64,000 nt of DNA, from contig NZ_JAHCBF010000006.1 of assembly GCF_018398395.1 (NCBI RefSeq), forward strand, positions 62,001 through 126,000, in the 5' to 3' direction. This document shows positions 56,817 through 64,000 of this stretch, piece after piece; the first letter of the stretch is position 1, and each line of letters begins with the position of its first letter. The notes under the pieces are model-generated. The model had not been told where the DNA came from. It ran no database searches and was given only the letters and a program-made list of their open reading frames with translations. The translations under genes and the position numbers were made by a program. The stretch comes from Croceicoccus gelatinilyticus (lineage in GTDB: Bacteria; Pseudomonadota; Alphaproteobacteria; Sphingomonadales; Sphingomonadaceae).

Positions 56817-58427
56817 ATGACCGACGCAGCTGCCGACCTTGATTACGACGTTGTCATCGTGGGTTCGGGCGCGGCGGGACTTTCCGCAGCGCTGGTGCTG
56901 GCCGAAAAGTGCCGCGTGCTCGTGCTGGCCAAGGGCGCGCTTGATTCAGGGTCTACCGCATGGGCGCAAGGCGGCATCGCCGCAGTGCTGGATGCTGGCG
57001 ACACGTTCGATGATCACATCCGCGACACGATGATCGCGGGCGCGGGTCTGAACCGGCGCGAGACGGTGGAATACGTGATCGAACACGCGCCGGAAGCGAT
57101 CCAGCGGCTGGTCGATCTGGGCGTGCCCTTCAATACCGAGGAAGGCAGCCTTCACCTGACGCGCGAAGGCGGCCATTCGCACCGCCGCATCGTCCACGTA
57201 AACGACGCGACCGGCTGGGCGGTGCAGGAAGCGCTGCTGCGCGCAGCCGATGCCAATCCCAATATCACGATGCGTCCGAACATGGTCGCCATCGACCTCA
57301 TCCGCGACCGCAACCTCGTCGACCCGCAGGGCGGGCAGCAGGTCTGGGGCGTCTATGCGCTCGACACTGGCATCGGCAAGGTCGAGGCGCTGACGGGCAG
57401 GGCGACGATCCTTGCCACCGGCGGGGCAGGGCGCACCTATCTGTTCTCAACCGCACCGCGCGGCGCGACAGGCGACGGCATCGCCATGGCCTGGCGCGCG
57501 GGTTGCCGCGTGTCGAACATGGAATTCATGCAGTTCCACCCGACCTGTCTCTACAACCTCGAGGTCAAGAACTTCCTCATCACAGAGGCCGTGCGCGGCG
57601 AAGGCGGCATCCTGAAGCTTCCGCCCGAAGCAGGGGCAGAGGCGGGCAAGCGTTTCATGCCTGAATTCGACGAAAGGCTGGAACTCGCGCCCCGCGACAT
57701 CGTCGCCCGCGCGATCGACCACGAGATCAAGCGCCTCGGCCTCGATTACGTGCACCTCGACATCAGCCACCGCGAGCCCGAGTTCGTGCGCGAGCATTTC
57801 CCCAATATCTACGAACGCCTGCTCGGCCTCGGCATCGACATGACGAAAGAGCCGATCCCCGTCGTGCCTGCGCAGCACTATACCTGCGGCGGCGTGCGCG
57901 TGGACCTCAAGGGCCGGACCGATCTGCCAGCGCTCTACGCCATCGGCGAATGCAGCGAGAGCGGGCTGCACGGGGCGAACCGTCTTGCGTCCAACTCCCT
58001 GCTCGAATGCTTCGTGTTCGGCGAAGCGTCGGCGCGCGACATCTGCGAACGCTTCGACGAACTCGCCCCGCCGCCCGCAGTGCGCCAGTGGGACGAAAGC
58101 CGCGTGACGACGGCGGACGAGGAAGTCGTCATCAAGCAGAACTGGACCGAGATCCGCCGCTTCATGTGGAACTATGTCGGTATCGTTCGCACCGACAAGC
58201 GCATGGAACGCGCCGCTAACCGCATCCGCCTGCTGAACGAGGAAGTGGACGAATATTACGGCAACTTCCGCGTTTCGAAGGACCTGATCGAACTGCGCAA
58301 CCTTTTGAAGACGGCGGACCTGATCGTGCGCAGCGCGCGCCGCCGCAAGGAAAGCCGCGGCCTGCATTACAACGTCGATTACCCGCAGACGGACGAAGTT
58401 GCGCGCGACACGATCCTCGTTCCCTGA
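56817..58427 (+). CDS. nadB: L-aspartate oxidase
   Basis: A 536-residue flavoenzyme that oxidises aspartate to iminoaspartate in NAD synthesis. The FAD-binding GSGAAG is at residues 16-21. STAWAQGGIAA, TREGGHSHRRIVHVNDATG and HYTCGGVRVDL mark the NadB/FrdA family, and GLHGANRLASNSLLECFVFG is the substrate region. ATG 56817 follows GGAGAGAGC. The partners nadA and nadC are not here. Confidence 0.95.
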   Translation: MTDAAADLDYDVVIVGSGAAGLSAALVLAEKCRVLVLAKGALDSGSTAWAQGGIAAVLDAGDTFDDHIRDTMIAGAGLNRRETVEYVIEHAPEAIQRLVDLGVPFNTEEGSLHLTREGGHSHRRIVHVNDATGWAVQEALLRAADANPNITMRPNMVAIDLIRDRNLVDPQGGQQVWGVYALDTGIGKVEALTGRATILATGGAGRTYLFSTAPRGATGDGIAMAWRAGCRVSNMEFMQFHPTCLYNLEVKNFLITEAVRGEGGILKLPPEAGAEAGKRFMPEFDERLELAPRDIVARAIDHEIKRLGLDYVHLDISHREPEFVREHFPNIYERLLGLGIDMTKEPIPVVPAQHYTCGGVRVDLKGRTDLPALYAIGECSESGLHGANRLASNSLLECFVFGEASARDICERFDELAPPPAVRQWDESRVTTADEEVVIKQNWTEIRRFMWNYVGIVRTDKRMERAANRIRLLNEEVDEYYGNFRVSKDLIELRNLLKTADLIVRSARRRKESRGLHYNVDYPQTDEVARDTILVP

Positions 58428-58655
58428 TCCTTTGGATAGGGCTGGGTTTGTGTAATTTGCATAATTGGCGCGATGACCGTGCGGGCGTCGAAAGCTGCTG
58501 GTGCAGGCTAAACCCTTGCGTTCAAGGAACTCTTGGCCGTTTTTAACAGACCCTTAGTCATTGGCTTCCTGCACTTAACCAAGTGAACTCTGCAAACCAT
58601 TAAGCCGTTCTTCGTAACTTTTGCTGCGTCGCACCAGCAAAGGGTCCGAATAGGC

Positions 58656-59495
58656 ATGCGCTTCTACAACGCCACACGTTTCATATTCCCGCACAGTTTT
58701 TCGCTTCGCGTCTTCACCGTCTGCTTCGCATCGGTCCACGTGCCGATCCTCGTCTTCGCAGGGGTCGAGGCCGCGCTGGGCGAGTGGCAATGGTCGATCT
58801 TTCTCCCGCTTCTGGTCGCGACGGTGGCAGGTTCAGCCCTCGGCATCTTCGCGCTTGCCGGCCTGATGGCGCCCTTGCAGCGCGCGACGCGCGATCTGGA
58901 ACGGCTAGAGCGCGGCCAGCTGGTCGAAAACGTGCCAGTCGGCGGTCCCGACCTTGCGGGCAAGCTGCTCCACGCCGTCACCCGCGCATCGCGCGAAACG
59001 GTATCGCGCATGGACGAACTGCGCACAGAGGCGGGCACCGACATGCTGACGGGCCTGCTCAACCGGCGCGGCTTTGAAGAAACGGTTGCCGCGGTCATGC
59101 GTGCAGGCGGCGGCGGTACGGTGGCCGTGCTGGACGGCGACAGGTTCAAACGCGTCAACGACGAGCTTGGCCATGCCGAGGGCGACCGCGTGCTGTGCGG
59201 GCTTGCCCGGCGCATGGTCGGCAACATGCGTGCCGGTGATGTCGCGGGCCGCTGGGGCGGGGACGAATTCGTGATGTTCTTCCCCGGCCTTGGCGAACGC
59301 GCAGCGGGCGAGATCATCACCCGCATCTCGCGCGCGGTGGACGAGGCACCCGATGCTGTCGTCGACGGTCAGCCGGTGGGCTTTTCGTGGGGCGTTGCCA
59401 GCATGGAACGCCGCAACAACGACACGCTGGAAGGTACGATGGAAGTCGCCGATGCGCGGCTCTACGATTGCAAGGCGGAGCGCCGCGCCGCCTGA
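58656..59495 (+). CDS. membrane-bound diguanylate cyclase (GGDEF)
   Basis: A 279-residue protein: two membrane helices (residues about 18-38 and 46-72), a short HAMP-like linker, and a GGDEF domain. The active site GGDEF is at 201-205 and the inhibitory RxxD (RAGD) at 192-195, five residues before it. This suggests an active cyclase with product feedback. The nucleotide-handling DMLTGLLNRRGF is at 129-140. No EAL domain or sensor domain beyond the helices is present. Confidence 0.93.
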   Translation: MRFYNATRFIFPHSFSLRVFTVCFASVHVPILVFAGVEAALGEWQWSIFLPLLVATVAGSALGIFALAGLMAPLQRATRDLERLERGQLVENVPVGGPDLAGKLLHAVTRASRETVSRMDELRTEAGTDMLTGLLNRRGFEETVAAVMRAGGGGTVAVLDGDRFKRVNDELGHAEGDRVLCGLARRMVGNMRAGDVAGRWGGDEFVMFFPGLGERAAGEIITRISRAVDEAPDAVVDGQPVGFSWGVASMERRNNDTLEGTMEVADARLYDCKAERRAA

Positions 59496-59499
59496 GCGA

Positions 59500-59739
59500 T
59501 CAGGTCAGCAGGACGCGTCCCAGCAGGATCAACGCCATGCCGCCAAGGATGGAGGCCAGGCATCCGGGCCTGGAAAACTCCGACCGGCCGCGGCTGGTGA
59601 TGAGCCCTGCCAGCAGCGAACCGCCGATGCCCAGCGCGATCGTGGCGAAAAAGCCGAGATCGACTTCGCCGGGATAGAAGAAGCGGGCAAGGATGCCGAC
59701 GATAAGGCCCGATACGATGGCGCCGATGATGTTGAGCAT
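59500..59739 (-). CDS. GlsB/YeaQ/YmgE family membrane protein
   Basis: A 79-residue protein with three hydrophobic helices and GAIVSGLIVGILARFFYPG at the start, the signature of the transglycosylase-associated (GlsB/YeaQ/YmgE) family. These are small stress-linked inner-membrane proteins of unknown action. It ends 4 bases from the convergent cyclase gene. Confidence 0.88.
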   Translation of the reverse strand: MLNIIGAIVSGLIVGILARFFYPGEVDLGFFATIALGIGGSLLAGLITSRGRSEFSRPGCLASILGGMALILLGRVLLT

Positions 59740-60045
59740 GGGTGTCCTTTAATGCCGAATCGGTGATGGAACCGGCCTAGCCCGAAAAGGTTTCGCCGTG
59801 CGACCGCGATTGCGCCGAAGGCATCGCGGATATGGCTTGTCAGCCTTTTATTAGGGGTTGCCCCCTACCATATGTGGTGGGTGCGCCCCGGGATTATCAA
59901 ACTGGGGAAAAGTTTTTTTAACCGCGCCTGCCCCCTTGCGCCATCCGCGGGTCAAGCTTGGTCCACGCGTCGCTGCCATGCGGCGCGCCATGCTGCACTG
60001 CGCAGTGGATAAATTGCGCTTGCTTGGCCTGCGCGTTGAGGCACT

Positions 60046-60255
60046 ATCCCTAGCGGTCGGTTCGACGGGAGGACCGCAAGACCTAGGGATTGGCGCTGTT
60101 CGCATGATGAACGGCAAAGGGCTCTTGAAGGTGTTGCGGCATGGGGCCGAAGACGACCGGCGGGGCTCGATCAGGTAGCAGGTTTGCCGGAAACATCCGG
60201 GCCTTACGCCGGTCGTCCCGGTTCATGCCGAAGGCACTTCGTCAGGCGAAGGTGC
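60046..60255 (+). other. structured 5' leader before nrdA
   Basis: No gene is seen between 59740 and 60344. Within it three inverted repeats fall in a row. ATCCCTAG (60046-60053) pairs with CTAGGGAT (60083-60090), with an inner CGGTC/GACCG. GACGACCGGCG (60152-60162) pairs with CGCCGGTCGTC (60207-60217), enclosing a CCGG/CCGG hairpin. GCACTTCG pairs with CGAAGGTGC (60234-60255, one bulge). A loose inverted repeat ACCATATGTGGT at 59867-59878 might be a NrdR-type site, and a TTTTTTT run lies at about 59913-59919. The stretch could be a regulatory leader or a small RNA; no known riboswitch class is recognised. Confidence 0.4.
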
Positions 60256-60344
60256 GCGGCACTGAAGCGGGAAGGTCGGCCGTGGTGCAACACGTCGCCT
60301 GACTGGCAAGACAGGTCGGGGCGGCAAAACGGGGCGGTATCGAA

Positions 60345-62402
60345 ATGGATTTCAGGAACGGGGACGATGGTCGCGTGAGTGCCGGTGACGTGAGCGGCGA
60401 TGATACGACGAGCGACATGTTCGAGACCCCTCCCAAGGAGACAACGCCCGTGGAGGCAGACGTGCAGGACAAGATGAACAAGACGGACACGATCGAGGAC
60501 GCGCCGGTGGCAGAAGCCGCCGCAGAAGCGCTGGGCAACGCAGTTGCCGAAGCGGTGAAGACCGCTGCTGCGCCCAAGCTGTCCTCGAAGGACATCATGC
60601 CGCGCCGCTTCACGATCGTGACCGATGCAGAGCGTGACGCGAACCTGACCGAATTCGGCAAGGAAACGCTGCAGGACCGCTACCTGCTCCCGAACGAGAC
60701 CTATCAGGATCTCTTCGCCCGCGTGGCCGATGCCTATGCGGACGACCAGGAACACGCGCAGCGCCTTTACGACTACATCTCGAAGCTGTGGTTCATGCCG
60801 GCAACGCCCGTTCTGTCGAATGGCGGCACCGGTCGCGGGTTGCCGATCTCGTGCTACCTCAACTCGGTCGAGGACAGCCTCGAAGGCATCGTCGGCACCT
60901 GGAACGAGAACGTGTGGCTCGCCTCGCGCGGCGGCGGCATCGGCACCTATTGGGGCCAGGTCCGCGGCATCGGCGAAACCGTCGGCCTCAACGGCAAGAC
61001 CAGCGGCATCATCCCGTTCGTGCGCGTCATGGACTCGCTCACCCTCGCGATTTCGCAGGGCTCGCTGCGCCGTGGTTCGGCTGCCTGCTACATCGACGTC
61101 TCGCACCCCGAGATCGAGGAATTCCTCGAAATCCGTAAACCCTCGGGCGACTTCAACCGCAAGGCGCTGAACCTGCACCACGGCGTACTGCTTACGGACG
61201 CGTTCATGGAAGCCGTGCGCGACGGCGGCGACTTCGACCTCGTCAGCCCGCGTGACGGTACGGTCCGCAAGACCGTCAACGCCCGCGCGCTGTTCCAGAA
61301 GCTAGTCGAAACCCGCCTTGCCACGGGTGAGCCCTACATCGTGTTCAACGACACGGTGAACCGCATGATGCCCAAGCATCACCGCGAACTGGGCCTCAAG
61401 GTTTCGACCTCGAACCTTTGCTCGGAAATCACGCTGCCCACGGGCCGCGACCACCTCGGCAACGATCGCACCGCGGTCTGCTGCCTGTCCTCGCTCAACT
61501 TGGAAACCTGGGACGAGTGGAAGGGCGACAAGCAGTTCATCGAAGACGTCATGCGCATGCTCGACAACGTGCTGCAGGACTACATCGATCGTGCGCCTGA
61601 CGAGATGGCCCGCGCCAAGTATTCCGCCGCGCGCGAACGCAGCGTCGGCATGGGCGTCATGGGCTTCCACTCGCTGCTGCAGTCGAAGAACATCTCGTTC
61701 GAAAGCGCGATGGCCAAGGCCATGAACCTGCAGATCTTCAAGCACATCTCGGCCAAGGCGAACGAGGCTTCGATGATGCTGGCGAAGGAACGCGGACCGT
61801 GCCCCGACGCCGAGGATACCGGCGCGATGGAACGCTTCAGCTGCAAGATGGCGATCGCGCCGACCGCGTCGATCTCGATCATCTGCGGCGGCACCAGCGC
61901 CTGCATCGAACCGATCCCGGCCAACATCTACACGCACAAGACGCTGTCGGGTAACTTCGTCGTGAAGAACCCGTATCTCGAAAAGCTGCTGCGCGAGAAG
62001 TCGAAGGATTCCACCAACGTGTGGAACTCGATCCTCGAACACGGCGGTTCGGTCCAGCACCTCGACTTCCTCAGCCCCGAGGAAAAGGCGACCTACAAGA
62101 CCAGCTTCGAAATCGACCAGCGCTGGCTGCTCGAATTCGCGGCCGATCGCACGCCCTTCATCGACCAGGCGCAGAGCCTCAACCTCTACATCCCGGCCGA
62201 TGTCGACAAGTGGGACCTCATGATGCTGCACTTCCGCGCATGGGAAATGGGCATCAAGTCGCTCTACTACCTGCGTTCGAAGTCGGTGCAGCGCGCCGGT
62301 TTCGCCGGCGGGGTTGAGGCCGACAACACCAAGGACGCGGCCCAGTTCAATCTCGCCGCGGGTGAAGAGACCGACTACGAGGAATGCCTCGCCTGTCAGT
62401 AA
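60345..62402 (+). CDS. nrdA: class I ribonucleotide reductase, alpha subunit
   Basis: A 685-residue catalytic subunit that makes deoxyribonucleotides. The active-site Cys are in PISCYLNSVEDSLEGI, STSNLCSEI (thiyl Cys, Glu) and AVCCLSSLNLETW. The Tyr pair in IKSLYYLRSK is the radical-transfer path that marks class I enzymes, and the C-terminal ECLACQ is the shuttle pair. No N-terminal ATP-cone is visible; instead there are about 80 acidic, Ala-rich residues. Internal ATGs (60417, 60474) could be the real start. The beta subunit does not follow within the window; an IS element does. Confidence 0.93.
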   Translation: MDFRNGDDGRVSAGDVSGDDTTSDMFETPPKETTPVEADVQDKMNKTDTIEDAPVAEAAAEALGNAVAEAVKTAAAPKLSSKDIMPRRFTIVTDAERDANLTEFGKETLQDRYLLPNETYQDLFARVADAYADDQEHAQRLYDYISKLWFMPATPVLSNGGTGRGLPISCYLNSVEDSLEGIVGTWNENVWLASRGGGIGTYWGQVRGIGETVGLNGKTSGIIPFVRVMDSLTLAISQGSLRRGSAACYIDVSHPEIEEFLEIRKPSGDFNRKALNLHHGVLLTDAFMEAVRDGGDFDLVSPRDGTVRKTVNARALFQKLVETRLATGEPYIVFNDTVNRMMPKHHRELGLKVSTSNLCSEITLPTGRDHLGNDRTAVCCLSSLNLETWDEWKGDKQFIEDVMRMLDNVLQDYIDRAPDEMARAKYSAARERSVGMGVMGFHSLLQSKNISFESAMAKAMNLQIFKHISAKANEASMMLAKERGPCPDAEDTGAMERFSCKMAIAPTASISIICGGTSACIEPIPANIYTHKTLSGNFVVKNPYLEKLLREKSKDSTNVWNSILEHGGSVQHLDFLSPEEKATYKTSFEIDQRWLLEFAADRTPFIDQAQSLNLYIPADVDKWDLMMLHFRAWEMGIKSLYYLRSKSVQRAGFAGGVEADNTKDAAQFNLAAGEETDYEECLACQ

Positions 62403-62443
62403 ACGCGGCACCGCGCGACGCGCGGAAAGCTGCCGGCAAAAGA

Positions 62444-62475
62444 AATGGCAGGACGCCCCCGGGTGTCCTGCCATT
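62444..62475 (+). terminator. probable terminator after nrdA
   Basis: An 11-bp stem, AATGGCAGGAC (62444-62454) with GTCCTGCCATT (62465-62475), loop of 10, lies 42 bases after the nrdA stop. There is no T-run. The following bases to the IS element at 62837 hold no gene. Confidence 0.5.
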
Positions 62476-62900
62476 CTTGCATCTGGGCCAGACCATTTCG
62501 GCCGGCATGACAGGCGACTTGCATTTGCAGTCGGGCGCAGAAATTTTTCGCGCCCGGCGGCCTGGTGTCTAAGTTTCTCTTAAGTAGCCATATAATCAAC
62601 CACGTGTCACATAATGGGACAGTCATGATGTCCACGCGTTTATGACAGCCCTCTATTGCCATTGACCAAAAGTTAACGGCGGACTTACGCTATCTATCGG
62701 CTCTTACGAGTCGTTTCGCTGAATCATTTACTTTGCGCACCTCTTGTTTGGGGCAAGATTTCGCGCGCCTGTTCTGATGCTGACATAGGAAACGCCAGAA
62801 TTATATCAGATTCAAAGGCTTGCTGACTTCTGGGCCCTAGGCTCAGGACCCATTGATTGGCGCGCAGCGATATGATTCAGGCTCCGCAAGGAGACTGTGC

Positions 62901-63248
62901 ATGAGCGATCTGTATTGGCTGACGGACGAGCAGATGGCGCGTCTGTCGCCGTATTTTCCCAAGAGCCACGGCAAGCCCCGGGTGGATGATCGGCGGGTGC
63001 TGAGCGGGATTATTTTCGTCAATCGCAACGGGTTGCGCTGGCGGGATGCGCCGCGAGAATATGGGCCGCACAAGACGTTGTATAACCGTTGGAAGCGCTG
63101 GGGGGAGATGGGCGTTTTTGGGCGGATGATGGAAGGTCTGTCCACCCAGAGGGCCGAGCCGCAGACTGTCATGATCGACGCAACCTACCTCAAGGCCCAC
63201 CGCACGGCTTCCAGCCTTGGGGTAAAAAAGGGGATCTCGGGCGCCTGA
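62901..63248 (+). CDS. IS5-family transposase, N-terminal frame (OrfA)
   Basis: 115 residues. It begins with YWLTDEQMARLSPYFPKSHG, the DUF4096-type DNA-binding start of IS427-group transposases. It then has GIIFVNRNGLRWRDAPREYGPHKTLYNRWKRW and the first catalytic Asp in MIDATYLKAHR. GGAGACTGTGC precedes the ATG at 62901. The frame runs through the slippery heptamer AAAAAAG at 63224-63230 and then stops at 63248. Confidence 0.88.
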   Translation: MSDLYWLTDEQMARLSPYFPKSHGKPRVDDRRVLSGIIFVNRNGLRWRDAPREYGPHKTLYNRWKRWGEMGVFGRMMEGLSTQRAEPQTVMIDATYLKAHRTASSLGVKKGISGA

Positions 63249-63658
63249 TCGGACGGACCAAGGGCGGCATGAACACCAAGCTTCACGCCGTCACTGATGC
63301 CAATGGCCGCCCTTTGAGCTTCTTCATCACGGCCGGCCAGGTCAGCGATTACACCGGCGCAGCGGCCTTGCTCGACGAATTGCCCAAGGCCAAGTGGATG
63401 CTGGCTGATCGGGGCTATGACGCCGACTGGTTCCGGGACGCCCTCGAGCAGAAAGGCATCAAGCCCTGCATTCCCGGCCGCAAATCGCGCTCCATGCCCG
63501 TCAAATATGACAAGCGCCGATACAAGCGGCGCAACCGCATCGAGATCATGTTCGGACGCCTCAAGGATTGGCGCCGCGTGGCAACGCGATACGATCGCTG
63601 CCCCACCGTCTTCTTCTCCGCACTCGCTCTGGCCGCCACCGTGCTCTTCTGGCTGTGA
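63230..63658 (+). CDS. IS5-family transposase, C-terminal frame (OrfB)
   Basis: The continuation of the transposase in the -1 frame, about 142 residues. It has LGRLIGRTKGGMNTKLHAV, the second catalytic Asp in LADRGYDADWF, and the Glu in RNRIEIMFGRLKDWRR. It has no start of its own near this point, so it is made by -1 frameshifting after AAG at 63228-63230. The fused enzyme would be 252 residues, normal for the group. Confidence 0.85.
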   Translation, partial: GDLGRLIGRTKGGMNTKLHAVTDANGRPLSFFITAGQVSDYTGAAALLDELPKAKWMLADRGYDADWFRDALEQKGIKPCIPGRKSRSMPVKYDKRRYKRRNRIEIMFGRLKDWRRVATRYDRCPTVFFSALALAATVLFWL

Positions 63659-63719
63659 TCAGTGAGTCCTGAGCCTAGTGCCCCCACAAGGTGTGTCCGA
63701 TTGACGAGAGGGGAACGTC

Positions 63720-64000
63720 ATGACGATCACGATCACCAAGAAGGTCACCGACGACGAGCTGAAGCTCGACGAAAGCGGTGGTATCCAGTTCCAGAACCCG
63801 GCGGATGATGATCCGGACCCGCAGGCCGCGGGTACGCCGGACGACGACGACGACGACGATGTCGCGCTCGCGTGGGTCGATCCCGACGATACCAATAACG
63901 CCGATGGATCTTTCGATCTCGCGACAAGCGCGCTCGACGATACTTTTCTCGGCTATCTCAACACGCTCGTCGACGGGACTTTCCTGAGCGATGACCAGCT
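63720..64000 (+). CDS. very acidic protein, N-terminal part (runs off the window)
   Basis: An ATG at 63720 preceded by GAGAGGGGAAC opens a frame that is still open at the window end (93 residues). It begins MTITITKKVTDDELKLDES and has a run of seven Asp (PDDDDDDDV), then a hydrophobic-acidic pattern LDDTFLGYLNTLVDG. Few basic residues follow the first 15. The composition suits the start of a large secreted or calcium-binding protein, but no family is recognised from this much. Codon use is host-like. Confidence 0.65.
   Translation, partial: MTITITKKVTDDELKLDESGGIQFQNPADDDPDPQAAGTPDDDDDDDVALAWVDPDDTNNADGSFDLATSALDDTFLGYLNTLVDGTFLSDDQ

Larger units (their letters stand above)
62841..63674 (+). 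mobile_element. IS5-family insertion sequence (IS427-like), about 834 bp
   Basis: Terminal inverted repeats GCTCAGGACCCATTGAT (left, from 62841) and, read on the other strand, GCTCAGGACTCACTGAT (right, from 63674) match at 15 of 17 positions. Both are flanked by CTAG (62837-62840 and 63675-63678), a likely 4-bp target duplication as is usual for this family. Between them lies one transposase in two overlapping frames joined by a slippery site. The element is intact as far as can be seen, so it may be active. It stands between nrdA and an acidic open reading frame. Confidence 0.85.

Noticed and set aside
59867-59878. NrdR box (ACCATATGTGGT)
   Set aside because: Only a partial match, and no second box at the expected distance; mentioned in the leader entry but not listed as a site.
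59858-60178. 106-residue open frame upstream of nrdA
   Set aside because: Start without ribosome-binding site, composition not gene-like, and it covers the inverted repeats.
60152-60217. SRP RNA, RNase P RNA or 6S RNA gene
   Set aside because: None of the conserved core sequences of these RNAs is present.
59850-60344. Cobalamin riboswitch before the reductase
   Set aside because: No B12-box sequence is present, and the reductase has class I radical-transfer tyrosines, so it should not need the cofactor.
62832-63683. Longer 26-bp inverted repeats as the IS ends
   Set aside because: The extra bases include the CTAG target site and match outside it only weakly; CTAG duplication explains the symmetry better.

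Overview
The window is high-GC chromosomal DNA from an alphaproteobacterium, most likely order Sphingomonadales, family Erythrobacteraceae or a close relative. This rests on gene content and arrangement: a stand-alone NDUFA12-type complex I protein followed by a DUF2155 protein and aat, a fatty acyl-AMP ligase, a tRNA-Trp/secE/nusG/rplKA block, a TelA/XpaC pair, and coding regions with strong G/C bias at third codon positions. The genus cannot be fixed from the sequence alone. Almost all of it is ordinary core genome. I see no rRNA, CRISPR array, prophage or plasmid functions.

Layout. 1-2.3 kb: mannose metabolism (GH130 fragment, manC, manA). 2.3-12.3 kb: envelope and transport genes (DUF2721, PHA-granule protein, XpaC/TelA, a glutamate-receptor-like channel, entericidin, oligopeptide-binding lipoprotein, GH15, DUF389, MAPEG). 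12.3-17.1 kb: fatty acyl-AMP ligase, RecX, DUF192, NDUFA12, DUF2155, Aat. 17.2-27.9 kb: tRNA-Trp, secE-nusG and rplK-rplA. This block is opened up twice: by an alanine symporter between tRNA-Trp and secE, and by a 5.5 kb AT-richer cassette between nusG and rplK. The cassette has two membrane-linked glycosyltransferases, a flippase-like protein, a sulfotransferase and a methyltransferase. 28-39.7 kb: CinA-like protein, M28 peptidase, RimO, cytidine deaminase, bacterioferritin with its ferredoxin, DUF418, a ParA/unknown/SPOR operon and TesB. 39.8-46.9 kb: a minus-strand operon hisG-hisD-DUF1993-nusB-thiL-hppA with pirin upstream. 47-59.7 kb: sugar transferase, CoA-transferase, guaA, EamA transporter, thioredoxin lipoprotein, thiolase, nadB, diguanylate cyclase, GlsB-like protein. 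59.8-64 kb: a long leader with inverted repeats, class I ribonucleotide reductase alpha subunit, an IS5-family element, and the start of a very acidic protein cut by the window end.

The most distinctive region is the cassette at about 20.9-26.5 kb. Its left edge holds a broken small gene. Its sulfotransferase has no ordinary start codon that keeps the cofactor-binding loop, and ATC is the best-placed initiator. Its right edge carries a 29-bp tandem duplication just before the rplK leader. The gene set suggests making a polyprenyl-phosphate sugar, transferring it on the far side of the membrane, and decorating it with sulfate and methyl groups; that role is inferred. Second-tier points are the leader before nrdA, NrdA without a visible ATP-cone and with no nrdB downstream, the glutamate-receptor-like channel, and an orphan ParA operon.
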